In this document: one piece after another, positions 49,838 to 61,258 of the stretch
How positions within the stretch are numbered: the stretch's first letter is position 1
Layout of the letters: each line of letters begins with the position of its first letter
Assembly: GCF_040807025.1 (NCBI RefSeq)
Contig: NC_090981.1
Location: 43,515,317-43,579,316, forward strand
Direction of reading: 5' to 3'
Origin: Struthio camelus
Lineage: Eukaryota > Chordata > Aves > Struthioniformes > Struthionidae
Length of the DNA: 64,000 nucleotides
The notes under the pieces: generated by a model
Database searches by the model: none
The model's input: the letters and a program-made list of their open reading frames with translations, nothing else
Told to the model about the DNA's origin: nothing
Program-made: the position numbers and the translations under genes

Positions 49838-52800
49838 AAGCAGAAAACAGAGGCATTTCCAGCCATGCAGTGGGGCCTGCTCCATAGAAAAGGTTCTAAG
49901 TCTAGACGGATTTATCTCGGCTGCACAGAACCTCTTAATTACGCAGCTATTGACAGAATAAGCAGGAAGACAAAGTTTCTATCCTCTGACAAGCAGATCC
50001 ACTTCTGACATATTTGAAATGATTCAACTAACCAAAAGGTTTGTTGAAAGGAGCATGTACTGAAGAGGTAAGTTATATTCTCTTTTGTCAAGATTCAATA
50101 CCCACAGAAAAAGCTATCCTTAAACTTATATATTTTTGAGAGAGAGGTTTCACAACAGAGTTCTGCAGAAAACAGCAAGAAAACAGTTCCTTATGCATAT
50201 TTTATACTTACTGTTAATTTATATAATAGTAATGTTTAAAATAAATTCTAATTTTTTCCTCACCTCTTTTGTCCTGAAAGACAGGACAACAGTTACCCGA
50301 CTGAGGTAGGATCAAAGTTCTATTTCAACAACTACAATTTTTTTCACTGTATTGTGTGCATACAGTATGTAACTAACGTGAAACACGCTGTTTGCATATG
50401 GTGCATGCAATCCACTTCCACTTCTTTGTGCCAAGATAACCATTTTTTCAAAGATCATTTCATCACTATTATTTATCAATCAAATCTTTCCACTTCCTCA
50501 GATTCTAGATGCCATCACGACAGATAGTTTCCAAGGTGCTGAAATATTTCAAAATTCACATTTCATGTTGTCTCAACCAAACCACACTACTAACATATCA
50601 AGAAAATACTATGTTTATTGACTGAAGAGTCTATTTTTGATTGAAAATTAATGAATGAATCATAGAATTGCTGAAGGAAAAAAAAAAGAAGAAGCTTGAG
50701 CAAGCAGAAGAAAACATCCGGACTTTTGACACTAAGGGATGCTCTTTTAGACCTTTTAGAGAATAAGTACTTTAGCTGAGTATTTCTACCGAAATGATCA
50801 AAACAGAAAAATAGCTTTTATTAAGTCAACTTTAGACTTCAGTGTTAAGTCTACTGATGCTTATTTGTGCCGCTTTGTGCAACTTATAACACTTATTGCA
50901 TAGAACGATCTCTGGCAAGACTGAAGACAGTCTCAATCTCAAAAAATTATTGTTGGATCTTCAGAAGCACTGGCTTACTTCCACTTCATGACTAACAGAA
51001 GACAGACAACATAAAGAAAAGAGGTTGGGATTTTTTTTTGAAGTGTTTAGAATTATGTCTTAACACTTATATTTTAAACCACATGATATTATTCAGATTG
51101 ACTTTCAAGAAGCAAGTGCAGTTCTTTGGTCCAACAGCTATTCTGCTGACATTCTGGGCCATATATTTACCTTGTGCTCCTCCACTTCGCTGAAGAAGAA
51201 AAGTACTTCTTACATCATCCATAGGCCTAAGCGGAAATTCTCTTCCACAGCAACAAGAGAAGCTTGGCAAGCACTCCACCACCACAGTGATATGGGACAT
51301 AAACATATCTAAGATCATATATAGCATAGCAGTGTTGAGTGACAATCAAAAGAGATCAGCAAACAGAACCCTGAAAAGCCATAATAGTAATTTTATTTCA
51401 CCAGTAAAATCTCCCCAATACCTCATATTTTAAAATACATGATGCAGAAATAACTTGCACTTTCCTATATGCCAGGTAGGGAGGGATCAGATTTGCCTAG
51501 CTTAAAGAACACAAAACCAAAACACTTGAAGATATGGTGTCCTCAATCTGGAGTAGAGCCACCATTTTAGGAGACTTTCATTTCAGCTCTAAGGAAAGAA
51601 AATTTTATTTGTTTCTCAATAAGGAAACTTTGAGCCATTACCAGAGTTGAATAGATGGTGCACAAATGCTTGATAAATGACTTCTGCATTTTCCAGAGAG
51701 AACACAATGTGCTGGTCTCTCTCCCTTCTTTTCTAGTAATAATCCTCTCCTGCAGTCCAGTGGTAGAATACCAGCTCTGTCACACCCTAAAAACACCAGT
51801 CTTTTCTATATAATGTTCATTCTTCAACTCTCCAATCCATATTAAGGGCTTACGTACACAGATTTAAATCAGGGATAATTTCCTATTTCAAGGAGTCTTT
51901 GTTTGTCAGCTGTAAAGACGAAGCAGATCAAAGCCTCCTTCCCTCTCAAGCCTTTCCTTTACAAGATTTCTCCCCTCCTTTAATAGCAAGCCTGGAGGGG
52001 TGATTAATAGGCACACATACATATCACAGTCTTCTCAGCTACCCTGGTTCTTCCATGTTCAAAGATGATCATATATGAACACACGTACACCAAGCCTCAG
52101 GAGACCAGAGTTTTATTCAGGCAGACCACCAGGCACTCTCAGGTAAAAATCACTCACTTTTGCGTCTCTGTCCAGAAAAACGTATTACAATATTTTACCT
52201 GCAAAAAAGTCTGAAATCTAGGTTGAAACAACTTATGTATAAAATTATGACCACGATCAGGGGTACTTCCCTCTGTGGAAAAGCAGAACAGAGGTTGAAA
52301 AAAATAAAGCAGAAAGTTGTTTCCATAGGAGGGAACAAGAAAAGAAGGGTGCAAACAACATAAATCAGCTATAATGCACAAGTCAGGAGAGGGCATGCAC
52401 GATCAGCAAAAATTTTAACTGGAAGAGAAAGAAAAAAGCAAAGGATGTAGTGTAATAGCAGGAACACAAAACTGTGGCTCTTTTGGCAAACAGAGAAGGC
52501 CAGTCAGCTTCTGTCTCACCTTCCTGTGACGTTACTTTGGTGTGGCATAAAAACCATCACACCAGTCGAGGTCTCTAAGCATGGATGCTCTCTTTGTGCA
52601 GAGCAATCAAACTGAAGAACAAACTAGTGATTTCCTAATGTAAACAAGACCTTAGTTTATGGTCCTTCTGATCAGCTGGTCTAAGAATAGATTTCCAGTT
52701 TGTTGAAGAACATCTCTGGCTTAGTGAGCCTCTTGATCCTTCCATTTAGACACGTTTTTTTGTCGCTCCTATTCAGCTTTCCTTGGTGGAGTTCCAGGCT

Positions 52801-53359
52801 GTACGGGCCAGTGCATTTTCCCCCATTTCCTCATTCTGACTTCCGATCAACACCCTGAACTAGTAACACCCTCCCACTTCAAGCGGGCCACCTAATCGCC
52901 ACCAGCCTTTCCAACTGCAGCTTCCACATAACACTTTTTAGCACTTTTTTAAAAGACCCACTTGAGGGCAAAATGAAATGAATGTCAGCGTGTTCAGTTG
53001 TCAAGAGAGATGAAAAATTATGGACAGTTCTTGAAAAAAAAAAAACTGTAAGATTATTCTTCATGCCACCATGACCACCTTAAACCTAAGCAACTGAACT
53101 TTTCCGCGGAGTAACGAGGGGTTAAAAAACGGACACCGGAGGCGCTGCTTCATTGCTACCGACCTCCCGGGGCCGTCCCGGTCCAGCAGCCCGGGAAGAG
53201 GCCCCGGCACCTCCTCACGCCTGAGGGCAGGGTCACGCCAGCCAGCACCACCCTCACCCCCTCCTGCTCGCCCGCGGCGGCCGCCGCTCGCCAGCCCGCG
53301 GCGCCCAGGCCCGTCTCCGCCGACCCCGGGCGACGGCACCTCCCGGCCCGCCCCCTTAC

Positions 53360-53490
53360 TTCTTGGTGTCGCTGCTGAAGAGCCCGAAGGCCGCGGGCAC
53401 CGAGGACGCCGTGGTGGGCGCCGCCTCCTGCGCCAGCTCCGGCGCCGCCTCCCCGCCCTGCTCGCTGTAGCTGAGGCCGTTCCCGGCCAT
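53360..53490 (-). CDS. AP3B1: AP3B1 coding exon 1 (start codon, residues 1-44)
   Basis: The exon begins at the ATG at 53490-53488 and encodes MAGNGLSYSEQGG and onward to FGLFSSDTKK. The tail matches the conserved FGLFSSDLKK of mammalian AP3B1, while the first 33 residues are an Ala/Glu-rich variable segment. The start context is good, with G at -3 and G at +4. The exon is 131 nt and ends AA|gtaagg at 53360/53359, leaving two bases of the Lys44 codon for exon 2. It lies inside a CpG island directly after a (GGC)7 tract in the transcript. The frame stays open upstream for at least 78 codons, but without an ATG in this frame, so the called ATG is the best start. Confidence 0.93.
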
Positions 53491-53511
53491 GCCGCCGCCG
53501 CCGCCGCCGCC
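53491..53511. repeat. (GCC)7 trinucleotide array abutting the AP3B1 start codon
   Basis: Seven perfect GCC units on the plus strand are (GGC)7 in the transcript and end directly at the ATG. In the AP3B1 frame they encode seven glycines immediately before Met1. They are therefore most likely 5' UTR sequence. Confidence 0.95.
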
Positions 53512-53575
53512 CCGCGAAACTTGCCGCCGCGGCGCCCCCCAGCCCCTCCCGGAAGCGGCCTGCGCGCGCCAGCAC

Positions 53576-53604
53576 GGCGGGGCGGGGCGGGGCGGGGCGG
53601 GGCC
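53576..53604. promoter_or_regulatory. GC-box (SP/KLF) array
   Basis: Tandem GGCGG pentamers give four or more overlapping GGGGCGG sites about 90-115 bp upstream of the AP3B1 start codon. A further GGGGCGGGGC-type site lies at about 53616-53627. SP1/KLF binding is inferred from the motif only. Confidence 0.75.
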
Positions 53605-53617
53605 GGTCACATGGCGG
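53605..53617. promoter_or_regulatory. Composite E-box / YY1-like element with start-stop codon pair
   Basis: The plus strand reads GGTCACATGGCGG. TCACATG (53607-53613) is an MITF/TFE-type E-box half-palindrome, and ATGGCGG (53611-53617) matches the YY1 core. On the AP3B1 strand the same bases read ATG (53612-53610) directly followed by TGA (53609-53607), with G at -3. It is about 120 bp upstream of the AP3B1 ATG. Factor binding and inclusion in the mRNA are inferences. Confidence 0.5.
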
Positions 53618-53645
53618 GGGGCGGGGCAGAGCGGCAGGAGCGGAA

Positions 53646-53700
53646 CTGCCCCTGCCCCTGCCCCTGCCCCTGCCCCTGCCCCTGCCCCTGCCCCTGCCCC
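53646..53700. repeat. (CCCCTG)8 hexanucleotide array
   Basis: Eight complete CCCCTG units (53649-53696) with partial units at both ends. On the AP3B1 strand it reads GGGGCA repeats. In the AP3B1 reading frame each unit is Gly-Ala, with no stop between the array and the AP3B1 ATG. The G-rich strand could form a G-quadruplex. It lies about 160-210 bp upstream of the start codon. Confidence 0.95.
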
Positions 53701-56700
53701 GCAGCGCTGCTGTTGCTGCGGCAACGCGGCCCGCGGGTGAGGCGCGGGGGGCGCGAGGCCGCGGTCCGGCCGTTGGCGCCCCCTCCCCTAACGGCTGCTG
53801 GCGGGCGGCGGGGGGAAGTGCAGGCCTAGGCGGCTCCCAGCTGCTCCTCTTGCTGCGTCCTTCTGCCCTCCCACCCGCCGGCCCCGGGCCGCCTGGCGCC
53901 TCTCGAGGGGGAGCGCGGGGAGAAGTTGTTGCTCCGTCCGCCCTCAGGGCTCTCGGCTACGGCGGCCTGGCTGGGGCAGGAGCTCTCGGGGCCTGGCGTG
54001 CCGTGAGCTGAAGACCAGTCCTCGGTTCTTTCCCCTCGGTCTTGCGGAAAGAACAAATTTAAAAAAAAAAAGTCTCCAACACAAATCCTCCGTGGCAGCT
54101 TCGGGATGCGTGGCAGCCACAGGCACACACTGCCCCCAGCCCTCCGGTACCCCCTGAGTACAGCGGTTTTCTCGCCCGCCGTTCACGGACGTGCATATCG
54201 CAGGTTTGGGAACAAACGGCCCAAGTTGTTCAAATCTACTGATTCACTATCCTCCATCACCAATGCCGATGGGCCTTGCAGGCCTGAAATGAGCTGTGCC
54301 TGGTTCACAAGGAAAATTTCAAGTATAGCCCTTATCGGCTCGCCCGTTGTTTCTTGTAATACGTATTACAAATCAACCAGTTTGCCAGTAAGTGTACGTA
54401 CTTTATGTTGACTTCACTGCAGGATTGTTTCTGGTAATGCAGAACAGCTTTCATCAGAGTTGTTGAATGCTGAAGAGGTAACTAAAAGCCAAATCTGATA
54501 AGCTATCTGAATTCTGCTGCACGTAAGGGCAGGTAAAAATGAAAACGAAAGAGAAACGCTCATAGGACATTATAGTCTGATAGAGAGATGGTGCTGTTTC
54601 CAGAGTTAACAGAAATCACCGTTAAAGCAATGGTGGTGTAGCCTACATTACCGACAGCACCTTGAACACGAGAGGCCAGACAATGTAAAAGGATAGTCAG
54701 ATGTTGTATGAGGAAGATTTCTCTTAATTTCTTTGTATAAGCTCATTTCTTTTTATAAGCTCATTTTCCCCAGCCTTTTAAGGAATAATCTGTGTTCATT
54801 GAAGTGCCTTTCTGTCCATCTGCTGACATAACGTATTAATGTAGTCCAACCTTTTCATCCAGAGAATTGAACTAATTTCTGAAAGGTTACAGTTCACAAT
54901 CACTACTTTTTCTCTTGCAGAGAAAAAAAGAGAGAAAAAAGTGGTTTGTCATAGTATTTTTAAATAGCTTGTTTGAATTGCTTGTCCTTTACCAGCTTAT
55001 GCTTTCTGACCAAAACTGTCATTGCCAAGCAAATAAACTTGACAAAAGGAGGTACCCACACATTAATTATGAAGTAAGTGAAGCTGTTGTAAGAGAAGAT
55101 GTCACCTAAGACATCTCCAGGTATCAGAAGAATAGCTCCTGGTGCTGCAGGGGAAGAAGTTAACCTTTCTTACTGCCTTAGTTTTTGCCTTCTACGGATG
55201 CCAACATTTCAGTTTCATTTTATGATCACTCACAGCTTTTTTTTTTTTCTTTGTAGCACAGCCTCCCTTGAAAACCATGGCTTGTAGTGAGAAAAGCCAC
55301 TGTGGACTTCCAGTCACAACCTGAACATCTTTGACTGTCACCATTTTACCCATTGTTTTTTTAGACTATTTTTTGTACAGTCCCTTAGCCTTACTTATAG
55401 TAACGACCACTTACTTTTCTTTCCCTGCAGATATAAATATCTCCTCATTATAACTACCTCAGACTGTCACAGTAACTGTTGATACTCTTCCCATAATGTG
55501 ATTTTTGACTTGAGGCAGACCTCTTAATCATCCAAGCTCAGACAGAATCGGAGATCCTGATTTCTGAAGGATCAAAAAACAGAGTAGACTGCAGTGCTGG
55601 AGCTTTTGGTCAGAACCAGAGGGAAAAAGGACAGTTGTTTCTCTCCTCCAAAATCTGTAAGATATTGCCCTGGTCTACACAGAAATCTGAGAATTCATAC
55701 TAGCAGCCCTTCGAAATTGTCTCCAACTCGTTTCTTAAAACCATCCATTGCTTTGAAATCTAATTGTGGAGAGCTCTTGAACTTTGTTCCCAAACATGGT
55801 TATGCATATGTTAAGGGGTCCCTGACTTACATCTTTTGTTTTGTATAAGGCACATACAGTGCAGGAAGAGTTGACTTGCTGTGCTAGGTCAAGCCCATAG
55901 TCTTTTAAGATCTATTCTAATTCCTTTTGAGACTGCCTGTTCTCTGAAGCAAGAGGGTTTTTACTGCTTGTTCATTTGTACAAATCTGTAAAATATATGT
56001 ATTTATTGTTAGCAACAAGAAACACCTTAAGTGTAACCAACTAATTCTCCTCTTATTATTACATAGAACACTTTAAGAGTAAAGTTAGAGGAAGGATTAA
56101 GAGGAAAAGAGAACAGTAGCCTTGTAGATTATTTTGGGGAAATTTGTGGGAATGCAAACATGAGGAGAAGCAGACAAATGGGCTGTTGAGGCTGATGATC
56201 ATGGGACCATGATGCAAAAAGACAAGTAGATAATAACAGGGAAGCAGAGCCTTGAAACTGAGAACAGAAAGCAAATATTATAGAAAGATCTATGAAGTAT
56301 CTTTGAACAGTCCTATCAGGAGGCATAAGTATAAACTCCTGTTACCAGTTCTTGCTATTAGTCTGAAATATGCCACAGCAGTTCCTTGAATAGCCTTCTC
56401 CTGGCTATATTAACTCTTCAAGATCACTATGAAGTATAAGCACATTGCATTTATACCTGTACAGAATTAGTTCAAAATTACTGAATTATGAATGACAAAA
56501 TACTACTGAATCAAAATTCTCCATGTATATTCACTCATTACAGTATTCTGTATTTCTGGTTATTACACAGAATAAAAAGTTACACAAGGCTTAAAATGGG
56601 AAACAGTCAAGATTTTTGCGTTTTCAGTTTTCCACTCACCATGTTTCTTTTTGAAACCGTTTTGCCTCCATGATTCATTTGTATTGTAACATCATCATAA

Positions 56701-57034
56701 TTAATTATATAAGTGGTAAATTGCATAGTTTTGTAATCTTCCATTCATGGACGTAAACAACCATCTGATGCCTTACGTATAGGCATTACTTTTAAAAACT
56801 AATTGCACTGAATTTTACCTGCCTGTATTCTATAGAATGGAAGATGTGTTTATATGGGTAAATATATATGCATTTTCATCAAAACTCACATATTGTATAT
56901 AAGTATGCATTTTATGGAAAAAAAGTCTTCAAGTTATTCAGCACAATTAACTTTTCTCAGCTTTCTGAAGCTTTTACAGAAGATATTTTGCAATGTTTTT
57001 TACCAGGTACATTAATGTCCATTTTGTTTTTCAG

Positions 57035-57114
57035 GTGAACTGGGCTGCCGTATGCTTGCCTGGTGCCCTCTTGTGGATCAGTTTATTAATAAACTGTTCA
57101 TCATACTGAAAAAG
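57035..57114 (+). other. Exon-like island with CTCF-type motif
   Basis: An 80-nt stretch has a strong acceptor upstream (attttgtttttcag|) and a strong donor (AAAAAG|gtaaga). Inside it, GTGCCCTCTTGTGG (57063-57076) is, on the minus strand, a near-perfect CTCF core (CCACAAGAGGGCAC). It is about 3.5 kb upstream of the AP3B1 ATG. It could be an exon of a divergent non-coding transcript, or just a regulatory element; neither is proven. Confidence 0.35.
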
Positions 57115-60100
57115 GTAAGATAACTTATTTTTTAAAGGAATTCAAGCTGTATGTGAAAGAAACTCTAAGATGTTAAATACTTTGCTGATATTTTCTATAC
57201 TTTCAGATATGTGTACTATATCAGAATATTCTGATATATCTCTTTTGACTGTTTGCATTTTTTAGTAAATATTAATGCCATTGATGAAAGAAAAGTAATG
57301 ATATGATACAAACTTCTGAATATTAAGATTTTAAAATATGTAATAATTTTTAAATCTAATTGATAATCAGTTAGTTTAAAATTAAACACTGGGAGGTGTT
57401 TCCCTAACTTGGAATAATAGGTTGTCTTTAGAAGTGTTTTTCAATATGATGTATGAACTCAGCTGCTAGTGTTCCAGATTAGTTTGGGAAAGTTATTATG
57501 CAGGTAAGAAAATTAGTGGTTTTGAAAAAATCTTTGATCTACCTCTCTCCAAATGAATGTAGATTTGGGACTGTAGTGAAAGTGGACCATTGCTCTTTCA
57601 AAAGCACCTGTTTTCTATCCTTTCTTAGGAGAGCTGGCTACCACATTATCCACAGGAGCATTTCACGTATGCAATGTTGAAACCTGCAGGCCCCAGATTC
57701 TCTTTTGTTCCTACAGAACTTACATAAATGATAAGACCATAAGTGCCTTCTGGCTCCGTCAATCAATGTTCCTCCCAATAGTTACGAAAATTGTGGTGAA
57801 ATTAGAAATAAGGGAAAAGTACAAAGCAAAAGGAAAAAAAGAACACAAGACAAAAAATAATACAACACAAGACAAAATTCTTGAGAAAGAAAGGGATTCT
57901 TGAACTACATGAGTTCTTAGTAATTTATTTAAACATGCAAAATAAGTATTACTAGAATTATAACTTTCTTATATATGTAAAATTAGGTCTTACTTTTCGG
58001 TAGAGAGTATCTTGGAATTAAAAAGATTAAGATTACATTCAAGACTTTTTAAATGTTCAAATCAATGTTCAAATCTGCTGTTACGTTTACTGTACAGTAT
58101 CCCAATTTAAAAGTACTCCTATAGAGCTAGAAGATATCTTATATCTCAGAGGACTTATCTTGGCTAGAAAAAGAAGTTCATGGCGTTGCAGGATTCATAC
58201 AAATGTCCCAGATAACTACAACTTCCTTTCTAACGCAGTTGCAAGTTACGGCGTCTGTCTTGATTTATCTTGTTAATGTCAAGTTTAGGTTTTCCCCTAG
58301 ATCTATTCCTGTAAAAAGGGCAGTAGATTACTTTCTTCCAACTGCAGACATGGGTTTTCCAATTTATCTTCTGCTTTTCCTAATGTAGACAAACATAGGA
58401 TCTAGTTAAGTTAGAGCAAAATATCTTCTTTTAGTGCTTTAAGCAATGCGGCTTAAATAACTTTTAAAAACTTTATGCCTACATAAATAATTATATTGTA
58501 TCACGTTTAGCTGGACATGTTAGTAGGTTGAGGGCAGCTCTAGACTTCAGTAAGGGTTTGCCTTATCTGACAAACTAAAACACAGTTTTTCCTGTCTATC
58601 CCAGTATTTCACAGTTTGTTAGTTAAATTTTGTAAACTAGCAGATTTGTTTAAAAATATTTTTTATGTTAGTCTGGAAAGGCTAAAAGCTCTACAAAGGA
58701 GATACATAAGCATGGTTTATTATAACATATCTTCTTTTCTTTATCATGCTGTCTCCTAGCCATTATCTAAAAGCTCCACTGAGTTAGGCTCACTTTGAAA
58801 TGCATCCCTTGATCATTGGAAATAGGTCTGGAGTATTAAAAAGAAAATCAAGCTGCACTCACTAAGGACTTCGGCCTACACATTTACCTGGGCATCCTCC
58901 ATGTTTTATCTTCAAATCGTACTGGAACAGCTAATTCACCTTTGTGTTTGCGTTTGCTCTCTACTAGTACTGCAAGTGAATTATTTGGCAGAAATAAAAT
59001 GCCAGACATTCCAAGAAGGAATGACAGGATAATTAGAACGCTATGGAGTGTAAGTCTCTATCTTCCAATAAGGTACAGAAACATACCTCTGTCCTAACGA
59101 ACTTCCATTCAGTTCTTGAGTTCTAAATTCAGTTTACTGCTGAGTAAACAGCAATTACAATATACACAACAATAAAAAGAAAAATTAGGCAATTTTGCAC
59201 AACTACTCCATAAGTAGGAAGAAGGCTAGAGGTAAGCATGCTGTGACTTTCTTATCCTGAGGTCAGTTAAGCATCAGTCCTGGTATAGATTACAGCAGTC
59301 TAAGAACAGGTCTTATCTATGTTGAGTGCATAGAGCATCCAAATACTTTCCACTATCTGGACTGCTGGAGCACAACGTCCTTCAAACATACCATCTTCTT
59401 ACTCCTGCTGCACTCAGCGTGTATCCTATTCCACAGGATGAGAAAGGATGGCATGCAACAGAAAAGTCTCTACCCAAGGATATTCAGCTTCTTTTCTAGT
59501 ATTTCGGTACAATCTGAGGACACAACCTAATCAGATTGTAAATGAATACCCATAACATAAAAACAAAATATAAGTGGAGCTTGGAATTAAGCAATAAAGA
59601 AAAGTAGAAAACTATTTTTCTAAATAAGAAGGAGCAAAGAGGAGAAATGAAGGCTCAGAAAAACACCACAGCTCTTTCAGATGGTAGAGATTGCAGAGGA
59701 TGAGATTCTTAGACAGATGTAATAGAATTTGTGGGAGAAACCTAGGGAGTCTGTTACTGGAGGAGTAACAAAGTGAGAAAAAAAAAGCTCATTGCCAAGA
59801 AATGGTTACTCCTCACATTTTCCTAAGGGTGAAACATTTAAATTACTTATCCCACCAGAATTTTTTTTTAATGTATGATAATTTATAAATGGTTTCTGGA
59901 AAGAACATAATGAACTGGCTGAGAATCAGATCTGCAAGCAATTGCTACACTCAAGTGCACTTGTATATGAAAGGGGTGAAAAGGCCAATAAATTATTTTC
60001 CTGGCTGATCAAGAATGAGGAAGTTGAAGATTTATCTTGGAAATAACACTGGATACACAGATGGTAATTTCAGACAAGCGAAAAAAAAAAAAACTAGCCT

Positions 60101-60784
60101 TTTTTGTCACAGATGTCACAGACTCCCCTTGCAGTCACTTCAGAATAGTGACCATTCATAACCTAGTAAACTCCAGACTTCTTGTTGAACAGTCTCTCTG
60201 ACTTGGCTTGGAAGGAGGTAAGGGTTTCTCAGCAACCTACAGATTGTGATCTTAAAGGAGCTCACTTACTCAGCTAATTAAATCAATAAGTTGTTTTCCT
60301 GTACCGAACTATGATGTCTCAGACAAGGATATGTGTGTTGTTTCTTTAAACAATTTGTAGGAAGCCCAAAGTAAGAACGATTTATGTGGAAATTCTGTTT
60401 CACTTTACAGTGTATCTCTGATATCTGTTCTTTTTTTTTCTAATTTGTTCGGTTCATCTAGTGCTACTTCTAGTGTTACTAATCACTGTAATATATGGCG
60501 TTTTTTCACATACTCCGAAGAAGGAAAATCCTTAAAAATTATGTGAAGAAAATTAGATTTCTCACTTTTATTTTAAAGACTAAAATAAAGGAAATATAGT
60601 GCCTATGTATGAACTCTTTATTACTAAAGTTATTTTGCATGTGGATTGACAAACTTTTTTGATAACGTAGGCTGCATTTAAATACAGATGATTTGTAGTC
60701 AGTCCTGGTGCCAATCTCCTAATGTACTTAACAAAATTGAAATGATACAGAGATCATGACAATAAAGATCAAGGTAAAGAACAG

Positions 60785-61258
60785 CTTACATATGAGCAAA
60801 AAACTAAATAGACTTGAACAGTTCAGCCTGTAAAAGAGACGATTGATAGAGATCTATAAAATCATGAATCGCAAAGAACATGAATCATTCCCTCATCTGC
60901 TAAGAGGACTAGAAGGAATCAAATGAATTTGGCAGATTGCAGGTCCAAAACAAAATAATTCTTTTTTCATACAACACATAACTAGAATGTGGATTTTAAT
61001 ATCTGCTATGGGATACTGTTGATGCCAAAAGTGTGCATGAGTTCAAAGAACAAGACAAATTCATGGAAGAAGAAGTTATTAAATACAAAGATATCATCTC
61101 TGGCTCAGGAAGTCCCTGAACCACAAGTTTATCAGAGAGGTATAATTACATACTTTCCTTGCTCTGATACTCTTCCATAAGAATCTGGAATCTAGTCACA
61201 TTTGTTTAAAGTGTTTAGGGCTAGTTGGGCCTTTGGTCTAAGCAGGTGCAACTATTCC
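60785..61258 (+). mobile_element. Ancient CR1 LINE relic (turtle/crocodile-like subfamily)
   Basis: The segment follows the remembered 3' part of amniote CR1 elements. It has GAACAGTTCAGCCTG, then GAGATCTATAAAATCATGAA, a CAGGTCCAAAACAAA block, TTCATACAACACATAACTAG, GACAAATTCATGGAAG, and near the end GGGCCTTTGGTCTAAGCAG. The ORF2 frame is broken by many substitutions and small gaps, and no young 8-bp terminal repeats are visible. It differs clearly from the young copy at 31398 in age and subfamily. Boundaries are approximate. Confidence 0.75.

Larger units (their letters stand above)
40547..53359 (-). other. AP3B1: AP3B1 intron 1 (about 12.8 kb)
   Basis: The donor is gtaagg and the acceptor ccatag. 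It is AT-rich intronic sequence holding homopolymer and purine tracts: A19 at 44444-44462, G12 near 48726, G18-AC-G10 at 49808-49837, AAAAG-type at 43767-43820 and (CTC)6 at 42543-42561. There is a 51-codon acidic-ended frame at about 42500-42675 on the minus strand. Overlapping frames of about 90-100 codons on both strands at 47650-47965 match nothing I recognise. No second gene is recognised. Confidence 0.9.
1..53490 (-). other. AP3B1: AP3B1 gene, 5' part (coding exons 1-7, partial)
   Basis: Beta-3A is a large subunit of the heterotetrameric AP-3 complex, which sorts cargo from endosomes to lysosomes and lysosome-related organelles such as melanosomes and platelet granules. Seven minus-strand exons translate to 263 codons that closely follow vertebrate AP3B1: a variable N-terminus ending FGLFSSDTKK, then NEDLKQMLESSKDSAK, then HEAT/ARM trunk sequence through TQFVSPWKK. 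Exon lengths are 131, 76, 75, 96, 161, 67 and 183 nt, and split codons rejoin correctly at every junction. Human AP3B1 is about 1,094 residues, so only the N-terminal quarter is here; the hinge and ear are missing. AP3B2 is less likely because the sequence fits remembered AP3B1 better exon by exon. Loss of the human gene causes Hermansky-Pudlak syndrome type 2 (established knowledge). Confidence 0.96.
53130..53960 (-). promoter_or_regulatory. AP3B1: CpG-island promoter of AP3B1
   Basis: This is the only long GC- and CpG-dense stretch in an otherwise AT-rich window, and it covers the first coding exon and its upstream flank. It has no evident TATA box. It contains a run of GC boxes, an E-box/YY1-like element, a hexanucleotide array and a GGC array, each listed separately. 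This architecture is typical of broad housekeeping promoters. The transcription start cannot be fixed from sequence. The plus-strand side may also fire divergently (inference). Confidence 0.85.

Noticed and set aside
53356..53724. A 122-codon minus-strand frame beginning upstream of AP3B1 Met1
   Set aside because: Its first codon is TTG (53724-53722), not ATG, and the upstream part is repeat-encoded (Gly-Ala, poly-Gly). The ATG at 53490 matches the family N-terminus, so I kept that start and reported the open upstream frame only as a finding.
53489..53829. Plus-strand Pro/Ala/Cys-rich frames of 83-102 codons in the CpG island
   Set aside because: They are low-complexity translations of the GC-rich promoter and hexamer array, absent of stops because of base composition.
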